Part shown: one piece after another, positions 40,103 to 48,959 of the stretch
Layout: every line of letters starts with the position of its first letter
Position numbering within the stretch: the stretch's first letter is position 1
Assembly: GCA_030433335.1 (NCBI GenBank)
Contig: JAUILL010000021.1
Span: forward strand, 1-61,875
Direction of reading: 5' to 3'
DNA length: 61,875 bases
Origin: Alphaproteobacteria bacterium
Lineage (GTDB): Bacteria > Pseudomonadota > Alphaproteobacteria > Rhodobacterales > Rhodobacteraceae
Notes under the pieces: generated by a model
The model's database searches: none
Seen by the model: the letters and a program-made list of their open reading frames with translations, nothing else
What the model was told of the DNA's origin: nothing
Translations under genes and position numbers: made by a program

Positions 40103-41569
40103 TCAGCCGCGGAGCAGCGACAGGACGTTTTGGTTCGAAGCGTTGGCCTGAGCCAGCATCGAAGTTGCCGCCTGCGACAGGATTTTGCCGCGTGCCAGGT
40201 CAGACGATTCTTTCGCGAAATCGGCGTCCTGGATCTGGCTGCGCGCTGCCTCGACGTTGGTAGTAATGTTGGTCAGGTTCGAGATTGTGCTGTCCAGACG
40301 GTTGGACACCGCACCAAGGTCAGAGCGAGACTGCGAGACTTTCGACAGAGCAACGTCCAGAACCTTGACCGCTTTGCTTGCACCATCAGCGCTTGTCAGG
40401 TCGATGTCCGAAACCTTGGTCAGGGTCGAGGTGTTCGAGTCAGCGTCCAAGAAGTCGACGTCCGCGCCAGCGTTCTCACCCGAGACCGAGAACTGCTTCA
40501 TCGAAGTGAACTCAACCTGACCTGCGACAGTCGCGTCACCTGCCGAGCCATCGGCCGCCAGTGTTTGCGATGCGTTGTCTGCAGTGCCGTCGAGTTCCAG
40601 AGCGGTCACAGTCATCGCAGCCGCAGGGGTGGTCTGCTCGTCCTCAAAGCCAGTGATATTGATGTCATCGCCAGTCTTGTCGGTCAGGACGATAGTGCTG
40701 TTGTCATCACCCATCTTCGCGGTCACACCGGTGGTGCCGGATTTGTTGTTGATCGCATCACGCAGGCCGCGCAGGTCAGTGTTGTCGGTGACAGCAACAG
40801 TACCGATGTCGGTGCCGTTAATCTCGAAGCTGACGTTACCAGCAGCCGACAGAGAGATTTCTGCGTTGGTTTCCGCGGTAGCGTCAACACCGGTGGTTGC
40901 AGAGACCTTGTTCACAGCAGCCGCCAGTTCCTTGGCAGAGGTGTTTGCCGCAACAGAGATGTCTTTGGTACCAGTGTGACCAGTGACAGAGATGGTTTCC
41001 GCAGCCATGCCATTGTTGGCGGCGTCTGCGTTGCTCTTGATAGAGGTGGTGAAGGTGTGCGCACCGATCTCGGTCGAGTGGACGCTATCTACGTTGATTT
41101 CGATCGACTGACCCGAGTCTGCACCAATCTGCAACTGCTTGCCGGTGAACGAACCGTCGAGGATCTTCATACCGTTGAAGGTGGTGTCGGTTGCAACGCG
41201 GTTGATTTCAGTGATCAGCTGCGAGCCTTCCGCCGAGATGTTACCACGGTCGCTAGCGGTGTTAGTGTCGTTCGACGATTGAACAGCAAGTTCGCGCAGA
41301 CGCTGCAGCATGGAGGAGACTTCGACCTGGGCGCCTTCGGTGGTGTCCAGCAGGTTCTTACCATCGTTCGCGTTGCGAACCGCTTGGTTCAGACCCATGA
41401 TCTGCGAGGTCATCTTTTCTGCGATGGCCATGCCCGCCGAGTCGTCCTTTGCAGAGTTGATCCGCATACCGGTCGACAGACGCTCCATCGAGGTTTCCAT
41501 GGTGTTGTTAACGCGGCTCAAGCTAGCCTGAGCATTGATTGCGCCAATGTTCGTGTTGATGATGGCCAT
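40103..41569 (-). CDS. fliC: Flagellin FliC
   Basis: The product has 488 residues. The conserved D0/D1 N-terminus (MAIINTNIGAINAQASLSRV, then RLSTGMRINSAKDDSAGMAI) and C-terminus (DFAKESSDLARGKILSQAAT, ending LSLLRG) bracket a Thr/Asn/Ala-rich surface domain. It forms the filament and is exported with FliS. GAGGAGACGG-type spacing: AGGAGA lies upstream of the ATG. The only complete flagellin gene in the window. The promoter is a weaker sigma28-type site. Confidence 0.97.
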   Translation of the reverse strand: MAIINTNIGAINAQASLSRVNNTMETSMERLSTGMRINSAKDDSAGMAIAEKMTSQIMGLNQAVRNANDGKNLLDTTEGAQVEVSSMLQRLRELAVQSSNDTNTASDRGNISAEGSQLITEINRVATDTTFNGMKILDGSFTGKQLQIGADSGQSIEINVDSVHSTEIGAHTFTTSIKSNADAANNGMAAETISVTGHTGTKDISVAANTSAKELAAAVNKVSATTGVDATAETNAEISLSAAGNVSFEINGTDIGTVAVTDNTDLRGLRDAINNKSGTTGVTAKMGDDNSTIVLTDKTGDDINITGFEDEQTTPAAAMTVTALELDGTADNASQTLAADGSAGDATVAGQVEFTSMKQFSVSGENAGADVDFLDADSNTSTLTKVSDIDLTSADGASKAVKVLDVALSKVSQSRSDLGAVSNRLDSTISNLTNITTNVEAARSQIQDADFAKESSDLARGKILSQAATSMLAQANASNQNVLSLLRG

Positions 41570-41622
41570 TGTGCCGTCTCCTGTGTTCGGTGTTTGTGTG
41601 CGCCCCTCGGCGTCTGGTTATT

Positions 41623-41650
41623 GGAACGGCGGCTCGGCCAAATTTGTTTA
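41623..41650 (-). promoter_or_regulatory. Probable sigma28-type promoter of fliC
   Basis: On the minus strand TAAA (41650-41647), 16 bases, GCCGTTCC (41630-41623). Spacing is one base longer than the other sites and the last two -10 bases differ. A long leader of about 50 bases follows. Confidence 0.5.
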
Positions 41651-41757
41651 AGGTTTTTTTTCGGATGGGCTGCAAACTGGCCTAACCCATTGATTCATAT
41701 AGACCTGTCGAAAGGCGCCCCGAGGGCTCTATTTGTCTCTAGTATATAACGCGCGCA

Positions 41758-41772
41758 TGGCATGCCGTTTGC
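41758..41772 (+). promoter_or_regulatory. Sigma54 promoter of motAB
   Basis: TGGCAT (41758-41763), five bases, TTGC (41769-41772). Predicted start near 41784, 25 bases before the motA ATG. It places stator genes under sigma54 rather than sigma28. Confidence 0.85.
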
Positions 41773-41808
41773 ACACTTCAGGGCAACACTGTTTTGGAGC
41801 AACCGGAC

Positions 41809-42573
41809 ATGGATCTCGCAACTATTATCGGCTTCCTTGGCGCAATCGGCATGATCTTGGGCGCTATGATCTCGGCGGGCGGCATCGGGCCGTTCATCGA
41901 CGTCCCCTCGATTCTGATCGTTTTCGGGGGCGCGTTCTTTGCTGTTATGTATACAGCACCGATGGGCGTCTTTCTGGGGAGCTTTGGCGCGATGGCCAAA
42001 GCGTTCATGCCCAAGGCACCAAAGCCTGAAGAGCTGATCGAGAAAATGGTCGAGCTGTCGAACATGGCGCGCAAAGACGGCATGATGGCACTCGAAGGCG
42101 CGGACGTCCCCGACAAGTTCTTTGAAAAAGGTCTTCAAATGCTGGTCGACGGTGCTGACGAGCACAAGATGGCCAAACAGCTGAATACCGAGATCACCGC
42201 GATGAAGGCCCGCCACGAGGCCGCGCAAGGGATCATGAAGGCCTGGGTCGATATTGCACCTGCGATGGGCATGATCGGGACACTGATCGGTCTGGTGCAG
42301 ATGCTCGGCAACATGGCCGACCCAAAAGCGATTGGTCCCGCGATGGCGGTGGCTCTGTTGACCACTCTCTATGGTGCGTTCATCGCGAACGTTCTCTTTG
42401 GTCCGCTCAACACCAAACTTGAAGGGTATACCTCGGACGAGATCGCCTACCGCGAGATGGTGATCGAAGGCCTGCGCAACATCGCCCGCGGTGAATCCGG
42501 CCGCAACGTTCAGGACAATCTGGTTTCGAACCTTGCGCCCAAGGCACAAGCCAAGTTCGCCGACGCCGCCTGA
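41809..42573 (+). CDS. motA: Stator protein MotA, PomA type
   Basis: The product has 254 residues from ATG 41809, with GGAG 9 bases upstream. Four transmembrane helices are visible. The sequence is closest by eye to Vibrio PomA: it starts MDLATIIGFLGAIGMI and contains DVPSILIVFGG, DIAPAMGMIGTLIGLVQML and DPKAIGPAMAVALLTTLYGA (partly shown). The large cytoplasmic loop (about 60-150) contacts FliG. PomA-type stators are sodium-driven in Vibrio; ion specificity cannot be settled from sequence alone. It is cotranscribed with motB. Confidence 0.95.
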   Translation: MDLATIIGFLGAIGMILGAMISAGGIGPFIDVPSILIVFGGAFFAVMYTAPMGVFLGSFGAMAKAFMPKAPKPEELIEKMVELSNMARKDGMMALEGADVPDKFFEKGLQMLVDGADEHKMAKQLNTEITAMKARHEAAQGIMKAWVDIAPAMGMIGTLIGLVQMLGNMADPKAIGPAMAVALLTTLYGAFIANVLFGPLNTKLEGYTSDEIAYREMVIEGLRNIARGESGRNVQDNLVSNLAPKAQAKFADAA

Positions 42574-42603
42574 TCCTCACCGACGCTATAGATATACGGA
42601 CCC

Positions 42604-43794
42604 ATGGCAAAGAAACCCATCCCCCTCCCCGTTCCGGTCGAAGAACCCAAGTCCGAGGACTGCCCGAAGTGCCCCCCCGTGGGTGCTCCGGCATGGATGG
42701 CGACCTTTGCGGACATGGCGACGCTGCTTATGGCGTTCTTCGTTCTCATTCTGTCATTCGCTGAATTCAACCAGCCCAAGTTCAAGATGATCGCGGGCAG
42801 TCTGAAGAACAGCTTTGGTGTACAGAAACAGGTTCCGGTGATGGAACAGCCCAAGGGGACCACGGTTCTGAAACTGGAATTCAGCCCGAGCCCCGAGATG
42901 TCCCTGATCGATCAGATCAAACAGCAAACCACCGATACCGAGAAAAAGCAGGTTGAGACCAAACCGGACGAGTCCGAAGGCGACGGCGCGAGCGGCGAAG
43001 GGGATGAACAAGCCCAAGCGCAGGAAAAGGCCATGCAGGAACTGGCCGACGCCCTGTCCGAAGCGCTGAAATCCGGCGCTGTGCAGGCCGAAGTCGAAAA
43101 CGGTGAAGTGAAACTGAACTTCAACGAACAGGCCCAATCATCCGAACAATTGGCGCAACAACTCAACGAAGCTGCCGATGCAGTTGAACAAGCCGCCGCA
43201 CAAACTGGCGCGAGCCCCGATGACGTGAGCCTTGGTGGGTTGGCCGATGATCTGCGCCAGATGGCGGATATGGCCAGCGGCTCTGGCCAGCAAGGCACAG
43301 ACAGCGGCGATGGCTCTGGCGGCGCGGCTGACGGGGAAACCCAGCGCAAGGCGGAATTGGCCGCGGCCGAGCTGACCGTCGCACTGCGTCAGGAAATCGG
43401 CGAGGGTCTGGTGACCGTCGAACAAGAAGACGGCCGCGTCAAAGTTACTGTCGGTGCGGGCGGTGCCTTCCCGTCCGGTACTGCGGATCTGACGGGCCAA
43501 GCCCAAGAGATCATGTCGCGCATCGCCTTTGAGTCCATGGAAGACAGCAGCGAGATCGTCGTCACGGGTCACACTGATGATGTGCCGGTGGGTCCGGGGT
43601 CCGAATTCCGCGACAACCTTGGCCTTGCCTCGGCGCGTGCCTCGAGTGTCGTGCGTGAAATCGCGAACTCCGGCCTGATTGATCCGTCGCGGATGACCGC
43701 AGTTTCTAAGGGCGAAACGGACCCGATTGCCGACAACTCGACGCCCGAAGGCCGCGAAGAAAACCGACGTATCGAAATCGAAATTAAGTACTAG
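42604..43794 (+). CDS. motB: Stator protein MotB, PomB type, with long linker
   Basis: The product has 396 residues. The N-terminus CPKCPPVGAPAWMATFADMA matches the PomB signature; D37 in TFADMATLLMAFFVL is the ion-binding aspartate of the single transmembrane helix, followed by the plug region (KFKMIAGSLKNSFGVQ). Residues about 110-250 are an unusually long acidic and Gln/Ala-rich linker. The C-terminal OmpA-type domain (VVTGHTDDVPVG, LASARASSVV, ENRRIEIEI) binds peptidoglycan. Vibrio PomB and enteric MotB are roughly 310 residues, so the linker is an expansion. Confidence 0.95.
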   Translation: MAKKPIPLPVPVEEPKSEDCPKCPPVGAPAWMATFADMATLLMAFFVLILSFAEFNQPKFKMIAGSLKNSFGVQKQVPVMEQPKGTTVLKLEFSPSPEMSLIDQIKQQTTDTEKKQVETKPDESEGDGASGEGDEQAQAQEKAMQELADALSEALKSGAVQAEVENGEVKLNFNEQAQSSEQLAQQLNEAADAVEQAAAQTGASPDDVSLGGLADDLRQMADMASGSGQQGTDSGDGSGGAADGETQRKAELAAAELTVALRQEIGEGLVTVEQEDGRVKVTVGAGGAFPSGTADLTGQAQEIMSRIAFESMEDSSEIVVTGHTDDVPVGPGSEFRDNLGLASARASSVVREIANSGLIDPSRMTAVSKGETDPIADNSTPEGREENRRIEIEIKY

Positions 43795-43844
43795 GCCTAA
43801 TTCTTTTGGTCACCGAGCCGTAAAGAAGGTCAGGAGGGTGCAGC

Positions 43845-45560
43845 ATGGTCACCGATATCATAGGTACTTTGAATACTGGCGGCTCCGGGCTGAACATCTC
43901 GCAGCTGGCCGAAGACCTGACGAATGCAGAATACTCCGTCAAGAAATCGATCGTGCAAAAGCGGTCGGATTCTGCAGAGTTGTCCATGACAGCGATCGAC
44001 AGGATCAAGTCGCAGCTTACCAGCCTTCAAGGCTCGGTCGAGAACGCGACGACATCTTCGGCGACGACGATCAGTAGCGACAGCGCGGCGATTGTGCTGA
44101 CGGCTGAACAGTCGGATAAGCTGGTCGCGGGCACGACGACGATCGAAGTCGAGCAAATGGCGCAGCCACAGGTTCTGGCCTTTGGTGGGTTCACCGGCCA
44201 GAACGAAGTTCTGCGTGCCGGTACACTCACCATCGAATTTGGCGCATGGGACGATGGAGAACCATCGGCCTTTACTGCCGACACGTCGAAAACCTCGCAA
44301 ACCATAACCATCGCCGAAGGCACCACTCTGTCAGATTTGGCAGAGCAGATGACCGAAATCGACGGGATGGCAGCTTCTGTTATCGATGTCGGTGACGGCA
44401 CATTCTCGCTCGGGGTTCTGGCGGATTACGGACGGCAAAATGCGATCCGCATCACGGCCACAGACGCGCCCGGCGAAACCACGGAAACCACCACATTCGA
44501 TCTGCTTGGCAACCCGACCACAACGACGACCACGACTGAACCTACCGGCACTTCGCTCGCGGCGTTTGACATGACCGACCAGGTTGAAGACGTTCAGGCA
44601 CAGGCCGCCGCGAACGCGAAATTTACGGTAAACGGGATCTCGATCACCCGCGCCTCGAACGAGGTGGAAGACGTAATCCCCGGCGTCAGCTTCAACATTG
44701 CTGGCTACACAGGCGTTCCCGCCACGGTGACCGTCGCGGTAAATACCGATGCCGCCAAATCTGCGATGCAGGACCTTGTCGATGCCTTCAACTCGTCGAT
44801 CAAGCTGATCAAAGAACTGGGCAGCCGCGGATTCGATGGCTCTGAAAAGGGCGATCTGGCTGGCGATCCGTCTATCAGCACGCTCAAGCGTCAGATGGAG
44901 TCTCTGATCAGCAACGGGATCGAAGGCTACGGCGACCGCACGCTCTACCTTGCGGATGTCGGTGTTCGAACCGAACGGGACGGCACGCTTTCACTGGATC
45001 AGAATGCCTTGGAAAAGGCGATGGAAGAAACGCCCGAAATCTTCGAAGCGATCATGCGCGATGGCGTCAAATCCAACACTGCTGGCATGACGGTGTCTGG
45101 TTTGCCATCGTCGAGCGCGACGGCAGGGCGCTATACGGTGGTGCGCGATCCACTCACGGGCGATGCCTCGATCAACGGGGTCGGCATGACTGCAGGGGAT
45201 ACCGAGAACGGCGTGACGACCTACACCATGAACTTTGGACCGCTCAAAGGTCTGACGATCACCATGGAAGCCGCCATGGAAACGGCGACCTTTGACTTCG
45301 GACGAAGCTTTACGTCGACCGCAAGCAGCCAGATCGAAGATTGGCTCTCGAACAACGGCACACTCGCCCGCAGAGAGGATGTCTTCAGCGACCAGATCGC
45401 GGATGCCGCTCTGGAATTGGAGAACCTGGACGCGGATGCCGAAGCGCGGCGCAGCTACTATCTGACGCGCTTCACCCAGATGGAGATGGTTGTGACGCAG
45501 CTGAACTCCACGGGCGACTATCTGACCAGTCTGGTAGATGCCTGGAACGCCCAAGACTAA
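43845..45560 (+). CDS. fliD: Filament cap protein FliD
   Basis: The product has 571 residues. The N-terminal segment has SGLNISQLAEDLTNAEYS followed by coiled coil; the central domains are Thr/Gly-rich with a run of threonines (about 219-227); the C-terminal coiled coil ends YLTRFTQMEMVVTQLNSTGDYL. It caps the growing filament and promotes flagellin folding. AGGAGG lies 8 bases before the ATG. The gene follows motB by 50 bases with no sigma54 or clear sigma28 site, so it may be read from the motA promoter. Confidence 0.95.
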   Translation: MVTDIIGTLNTGGSGLNISQLAEDLTNAEYSVKKSIVQKRSDSAELSMTAIDRIKSQLTSLQGSVENATTSSATTISSDSAAIVLTAEQSDKLVAGTTTIEVEQMAQPQVLAFGGFTGQNEVLRAGTLTIEFGAWDDGEPSAFTADTSKTSQTITIAEGTTLSDLAEQMTEIDGMAASVIDVGDGTFSLGVLADYGRQNAIRITATDAPGETTETTTFDLLGNPTTTTTTTEPTGTSLAAFDMTDQVEDVQAQAAANAKFTVNGISITRASNEVEDVIPGVSFNIAGYTGVPATVTVAVNTDAAKSAMQDLVDAFNSSIKLIKELGSRGFDGSEKGDLAGDPSISTLKRQMESLISNGIEGYGDRTLYLADVGVRTERDGTLSLDQNALEKAMEETPEIFEAIMRDGVKSNTAGMTVSGLPSSSATAGRYTVVRDPLTGDASINGVGMTAGDTENGVTTYTMNFGPLKGLTITMEAAMETATFDFGRSFTSTASSQIEDWLSNNGTLARREDVFSDQIADAALELENLDADAEARRSYYLTRFTQMEMVVTQLNSTGDYLTSLVDAWNAQD

Positions 45561-45565
45561 CGCAC

Positions 45566-45588
45566 AAGGCCGCCCCAAAGGCGGCCTT
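45566..45588. terminator. Bidirectional terminator between fliD and fleQ
   Basis: AAGGCCGCC (45566-45574) pairs perfectly with GGCGGCCTT (45580-45588) around CCAAA, between two convergent genes. Confidence 0.85.
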
Positions 45589-45610
45589 GTTCATTCCGGG
45601 TCGGTCAGGA

Positions 45611-46705
45611 TTAGTTTGCCATGACCGCTTCGCGAGTGATCGACAGCTTCTTCATCTTTTCGATCAGCGTCGTGCGCTGAATGCGCAGCGTCCGCGCAGC
45701 TTGGCTGACACAACCGCCATTCTTGCGCAGAGCAGCGTCGATCAAACGCTCTTCGATGTCACGCAGGTAGCTGCGCATATCGATGCTGTCTTCCGAGTCC
45801 AGAATGGTGCTGAGGGCATCGTCGCCCCCATCAATCAAAGCAGTGCGCTCGATCCGGACGGGTTCAGCCGGAACGCTTGTCATCCCTTGCGAAGGCAGCA
45901 GCACATTGCTGACCGCTTCGGCTGTGACCACGCGACCTGCGAACAGCACAGCAGCGCGTTCAAACATGTTGCGCAATTCGCGCACATTGCCCGGCCAGTT
46001 GTGACCCGCCAAAGCACGCAGAGCACCTTGGTTGAAGTGCGGAGGAATCGCATCAGGGTTCCGCTCTTGCATGCGGTTGATCATCGCTTCGAGGATGAGC
46101 GGGATGTCATCGGTACGCTGCGCCAGTGACGGCACGCTGACCGGAAACACGTTGATCCGGAAATAGAGGTCTGCACGGAAGCGCCCTGCCTCGGCATCGC
46201 TGGCCAAGGCCCGGTGGGTCGCAGTCACAAGACGGAAATCAACTTCGATTTCGCCGCGGCCACCCACGCGCTGGATGCGGCGAGTTTCCAGAACGCGCAA
46301 CAGCTTCGCCTGAAGCGCTAGGGGCATATCGCCGATTTCGTCCAGAAACAGAGTGCCACCCTGCGCCTGCTCGATCCGGCCGATCCGGCGCTGATCTGCG
46401 CCGGTGAAGGCACCCTTTTCATGGCCAAAGAGTTCTGACTCCAACAGGTCCGCCGGGATCGCCGCACAGTTTACAGCCACCAGCTCGCCCTTGCGGCCCG
46501 AAGCCGTGTGAAGCGCCTCGCACACCAGTTCTTTGCCCACGCCCGTCTCCCCTTGGACCATCACAGGTGCTTCGGTCGGCGCGACAACAGAGAGAACTTG
46601 CTTGAGTTGCTGCATTGCAGCAGAGCGTCCAATCAAGATCCGATCCAGTACCGAAATTTTCCGGGTGTCCAAATCGCTCACAGCGGTTTGCCAATACTGG
46701 GTCAT
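45611..46705 (-). CDS. fleQ: Sigma54 activator FleQ
   Basis: The product has 364 residues from ATG 46705: a short N-terminus (about 25 residues) with no receiver domain, a complete AAA+ domain (Walker A GETGVGKELV, GAFTGA loop in FGHEKGAFTGA, Walker [23 protein letters not shown]) and a Fis-type helix-turn-helix (GGCVSQAARTLRIQRTTLIEKMKKL). It therefore supplies the DNA binding that FleT lacks. In R. sphaeroides, FleQ activates fleT and then acts with FleT at other flagellar promoters. Its own upstream region (46706-46858) has no sigma54 or sigma28 site that I can see, consistent with a top-level regulator. Confidence 0.92.
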   Translation of the reverse strand: MTQYWQTAVSDLDTRKISVLDRILIGRSAAMQQLKQVLSVVAPTEAPVMVQGETGVGKELVCEALHTASGRKGELVAVNCAAIPADLLESELFGHEKGAFTGADQRRIGRIEQAQGGTLFLDEIGDMPLALQAKLLRVLETRRIQRVGGRGEIEVDFRLVTATHRALASDAEAGRFRADLYFRINVFPVSVPSLAQRTDDIPLILEAMINRMQERNPDAIPPHFNQGALRALAGHNWPGNVRELRNMFERAAVLFAGRVVTAEAVSNVLLPSQGMTSVPAEPVRIERTALIDGGDDALSTILDSEDSIDMRSYLRDIEERLIDAALRKNGGCVSQAARTLRIQRTTLIEKMKKLSITREAVMAN

Positions 46706-46858
46706 GGATGCCTGCCTTAAGTTCGAGGTCGGTGTACACGATGAATTTACCGACTCGTTTAGGTGGGCTGATAGCTGCTCATTGGTTTTTTTAGATCGCC
46801 GAAAGGGTAGTTTCAAAAATCAATCGTGTCGGTAACGCTTTTGCAAAAATACCATCGG

Positions 46859-47674
46859 TTAGTTTCCTACCCCAAGACTCGCCTTTAGTGAGGCCATCAG
46901 GGCGGCGGCGTCTTCGCCCGTGCGAGAGGGCGCGCTGAAATCATATGCTCGAAGGGGAATCGCTTTGCTGCCAGATTCGGGCATCTTTGGCAGATTGCCC
47001 TCGGGAAGACCGAATTTGACGATATATTCAGCCATATCGCTGAGCTTTCGCTTCCGAGGCGGAGCAGCCGATTCCCCCGCCGGCGCAGAAGCAAGCATCA
47101 CCTCTTCTTTCGGGAAATCGCCCTTGGACAGAGCGTTGAAAGCCACCTCGACCTTTTGCAAATACTTACGACCAAGGGAATCTTTTCCCGAGTGATAATG
47201 CTTCACGGCCTCTTCCCAAGAGCCATTTTGCTTCTTCAGACGAGTCAAAAACTCTGCAGCGTAGGCGGTATTTGCGGTCGGATCGAACATCTCTTCCAGC
47301 GACGAAAACGCATCGCCGTGCCAACGATAGTTCAGCTGCATGCAGCCGACATCGATGCTGGTCGTTCCGCCTGCCATCGCTTTCCGCATCGCGGCAATCG
47401 CCTCTTCTTTGGTGTCGAAGTAGTAGCCTTTGCCCGCGATATTCAATGTCCAAGGCCAAGCACCGAACCCTCGCCCCCGACGGGTGTGTCCCGTTTCGGT
47501 ACGTGAAATCGCCGCGAGCAAGAATGTCGGGATTCCCGCGTCCTTTTCAGCACGCAGAGCGTGGCCCTCGCAACTTGGCGTGCGTGCGGCAAAAGCAGGC
47601 TGGGTCCACAGAGCCGTTACAAAAACGGTTAGACAGACAGCTCCGGCTTGGGACAAAAAAGAACGCAGTTTCAT
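46859..47674 (-). CDS. sltF: Flagellum-specific lytic transglycosylase SltF
   Basis: The product has 271 residues with a Sec signal peptide (cleavage near QPAFAA-RT) and an SLT domain: catalytic E60 in AAISRTETG, then DVGCMQLNYRWHG and YHSGKDSLGRKY. The C-terminal tail (about 190-271) is Pro/Lys-rich and could bind rod proteins. In R. sphaeroides, SltF opens peptidoglycan for the rod because FlgJ there lacks a muramidase domain; FlgJ at 53075 is likewise short. The ATG lies in the loop of a perfect 13-bp hairpin with no Shine-Dalgarno, and a sigma54 promoter ends 14 bases upstream. Confidence 0.9.
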   Translation of the reverse strand: MKLRSFLSQAGAVCLTVFVTALWTQPAFAARTPSCEGHALRAEKDAGIPTFLLAAISRTETGHTRRGRGFGAWPWTLNIAGKGYYFDTKEEAIAAMRKAMAGGTTSIDVGCMQLNYRWHGDAFSSLEEMFDPTANTAYAAEFLTRLKKQNGSWEEAVKHYHSGKDSLGRKYLQKVEVAFNALSKGDFPKEEVMLASAPAGESAAPPRKRKLSDMAEYIVKFGLPEGNLPKMPESGSKAIPLRAYDFSAPSRTGEDAAALMASLKASLGVGN

Positions 47675-47687
47675 ACTGCGTTCTTTT
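47657..47687 (-). terminator. Terminator hairpin of the flgB-L operon carrying the sltF start codon in its loop
   Basis: AAAAGAACGCAGT and ACTGCGTTCTTTT form a perfect 13-bp inverted repeat (47657-47669 and 47675-47687) with a 5-base loop. On the minus strand the second arm runs into a T stretch, so a transcript coming from flgL would meet an intrinsic terminator. The loop contains the sltF ATG (47674-47672). Confidence 0.75.
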
Positions 47688-47702
47688 GCAAGCTGCGGGC
47701 CA
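47688..47702 (-). promoter_or_regulatory. Sigma54 promoter of sltF
   Basis: On the minus strand TGGCCC (47702-47697), five bases, TTGC (47691-47688). The predicted start is near 47676, only about 2 bases before the sltF ATG, which implies a leaderless or almost leaderless mRNA lacking the first hairpin arm. The element sits between the flgL stop and the hairpin. Confidence 0.75.
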
Positions 47703-47707
47703 GACGA

Positions 47708-48952
47708 TTAGCGGATGTAGTCAAAAAGCGTTGATTGACTGATTTTCACGTAGCTGGACTGAGACGCAGAGCGGGTTGTCAGCAAAGACTGAAGCTTGGT
47801 GATCGCCTCGGCGATATCCAGATCCTGAAGGCCGCTGATCGCTTCGTCCATAATCACGCGGCGGTCAGTCACCAGCGCCTGATAGCGATCGACAGACTGC
47901 CCCTGCGAACCCACGATCGCCCGCATGTTCGCGATATGCGACGACGTCGATGTGATGTCATCAATCATGCCCGACTTTGTACGCCCCGGGGCAACCATCC
48001 GCTTGGTGTCGCCATCCAGTTTCACCACCGCAAGGTCACCGACCACCGCCGGATCAACGCGAAGCGCGCTCAGGTTCACGCCACTAGGTCCAGACAACAA
48101 CATACCTTTGCCGTCGTCAGTAAAGCTGGCGACCACACCGGTTTCCGAACTGACCTTGTTGATGGCGGCGATCGCCGGACCCGGCTGACCGTTGACCAAT
48201 TCAGAGGTCACAGTAACCGCTGCATCGCCCTCGCCAAAGGTCATCGACCAATCAGACTTGCCCTGCGTCGATTGCAGGTAAACTTCCATATCTCCGTCGG
48301 TCGACAGATTGTCATGAAGCGTTTCATTCGACGAAAGCGCATAAATGAAATCATCGACGATCTCGAACATGCTGCGCACTTCGCCAGAGCGCGTCGGAAC
48401 AGACATGAAAGTCTGAATACCATCGACGCCCGTCGCGACGCTGGCGCTCTCGGAGACACGCAGAGTGTGTTTGCCGCCATCGCCGGTGTATTGAACGCCC
48501 TGATTAGTATCCACAAACGGATCATTCCGACCTTTGAACCCACCAAACAAGGGGCGGCCAGTATCGTCGCGCAGGTTGGCCTGAGAGATCAGTGCTTCTC
48601 GGTACTCTCGCACCTCCAGCACCAGCGCAGTCCGTTCATCCGGAGTCACGTTAGCGTCCGCCGCGCGAACCGAGATCGTCCGCAGGTACTGCAGGATGTC
48701 CATGGTATCGCCAAGAGTATCGTCGGTCAGTGACAGGCGTTTCTCTGCGATGATCAGGTTGCCTTCGAAACGGTCGAGCATGTCTTTCTGCTCTTTGGCA
48801 ACCGACAGGCGCTGTGCCCGCACCGGATCTGCCGAAGAGCGAGGATCCTCGGTCCCCCGAGAGACATCCTCTTGCAGGCCCGCAATCTTGGTATCGAGCC
48901 GGTTGAACGCCCGTGAATTGATTGTCTGAAAAAGAGAGGTTCCCAGTGTCAT
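47708..48952 (-). CDS. flgL: Hook-filament junction protein FlgL
   Basis: The product has 414 residues. The N-terminus LGTSLFQTINSRAFNRLDTKI and C-terminus (ITKLQSLLTTRSASQSSYVKISQSTLFDYIR, partly shown) follow the flagellin-like D0/D1 pattern of FlgL. It joins FlgK to the filament. It is the last gene of the flg operon, 7 bases after flgK. Confidence 0.93.
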   Translation of the reverse strand: MTLGTSLFQTINSRAFNRLDTKIAGLQEDVSRGTEDPRSSADPVRAQRLSVAKEQKDMLDRFEGNLIIAEKRLSLTDDTLGDTMDILQYLRTISVRAADANVTPDERTALVLEVREYREALISQANLRDDTGRPLFGGFKGRNDPFVDTNQGVQYTGDGGKHTLRVSESASVATGVDGIQTFMSVPTRSGEVRSMFEIVDDFIYALSSNETLHDNLSTDGDMEVYLQSTQGKSDWSMTFGEGDAAVTVTSELVNGQPGPAIAAINKVSSETGVVASFTDDGKGMLLSGPSGVNLSALRVDPAVVGDLAVVKLDGDTKRMVAPGRTKSGMIDDITSTSSHIANMRAIVGSQGQSVDRYQALVTDRRVIMDEAISGLQDLDIAEAITKLQSLLTTRSASQSSYVKISQSTLFDYIR

Positions 48953-48959
48953 ACTATCC

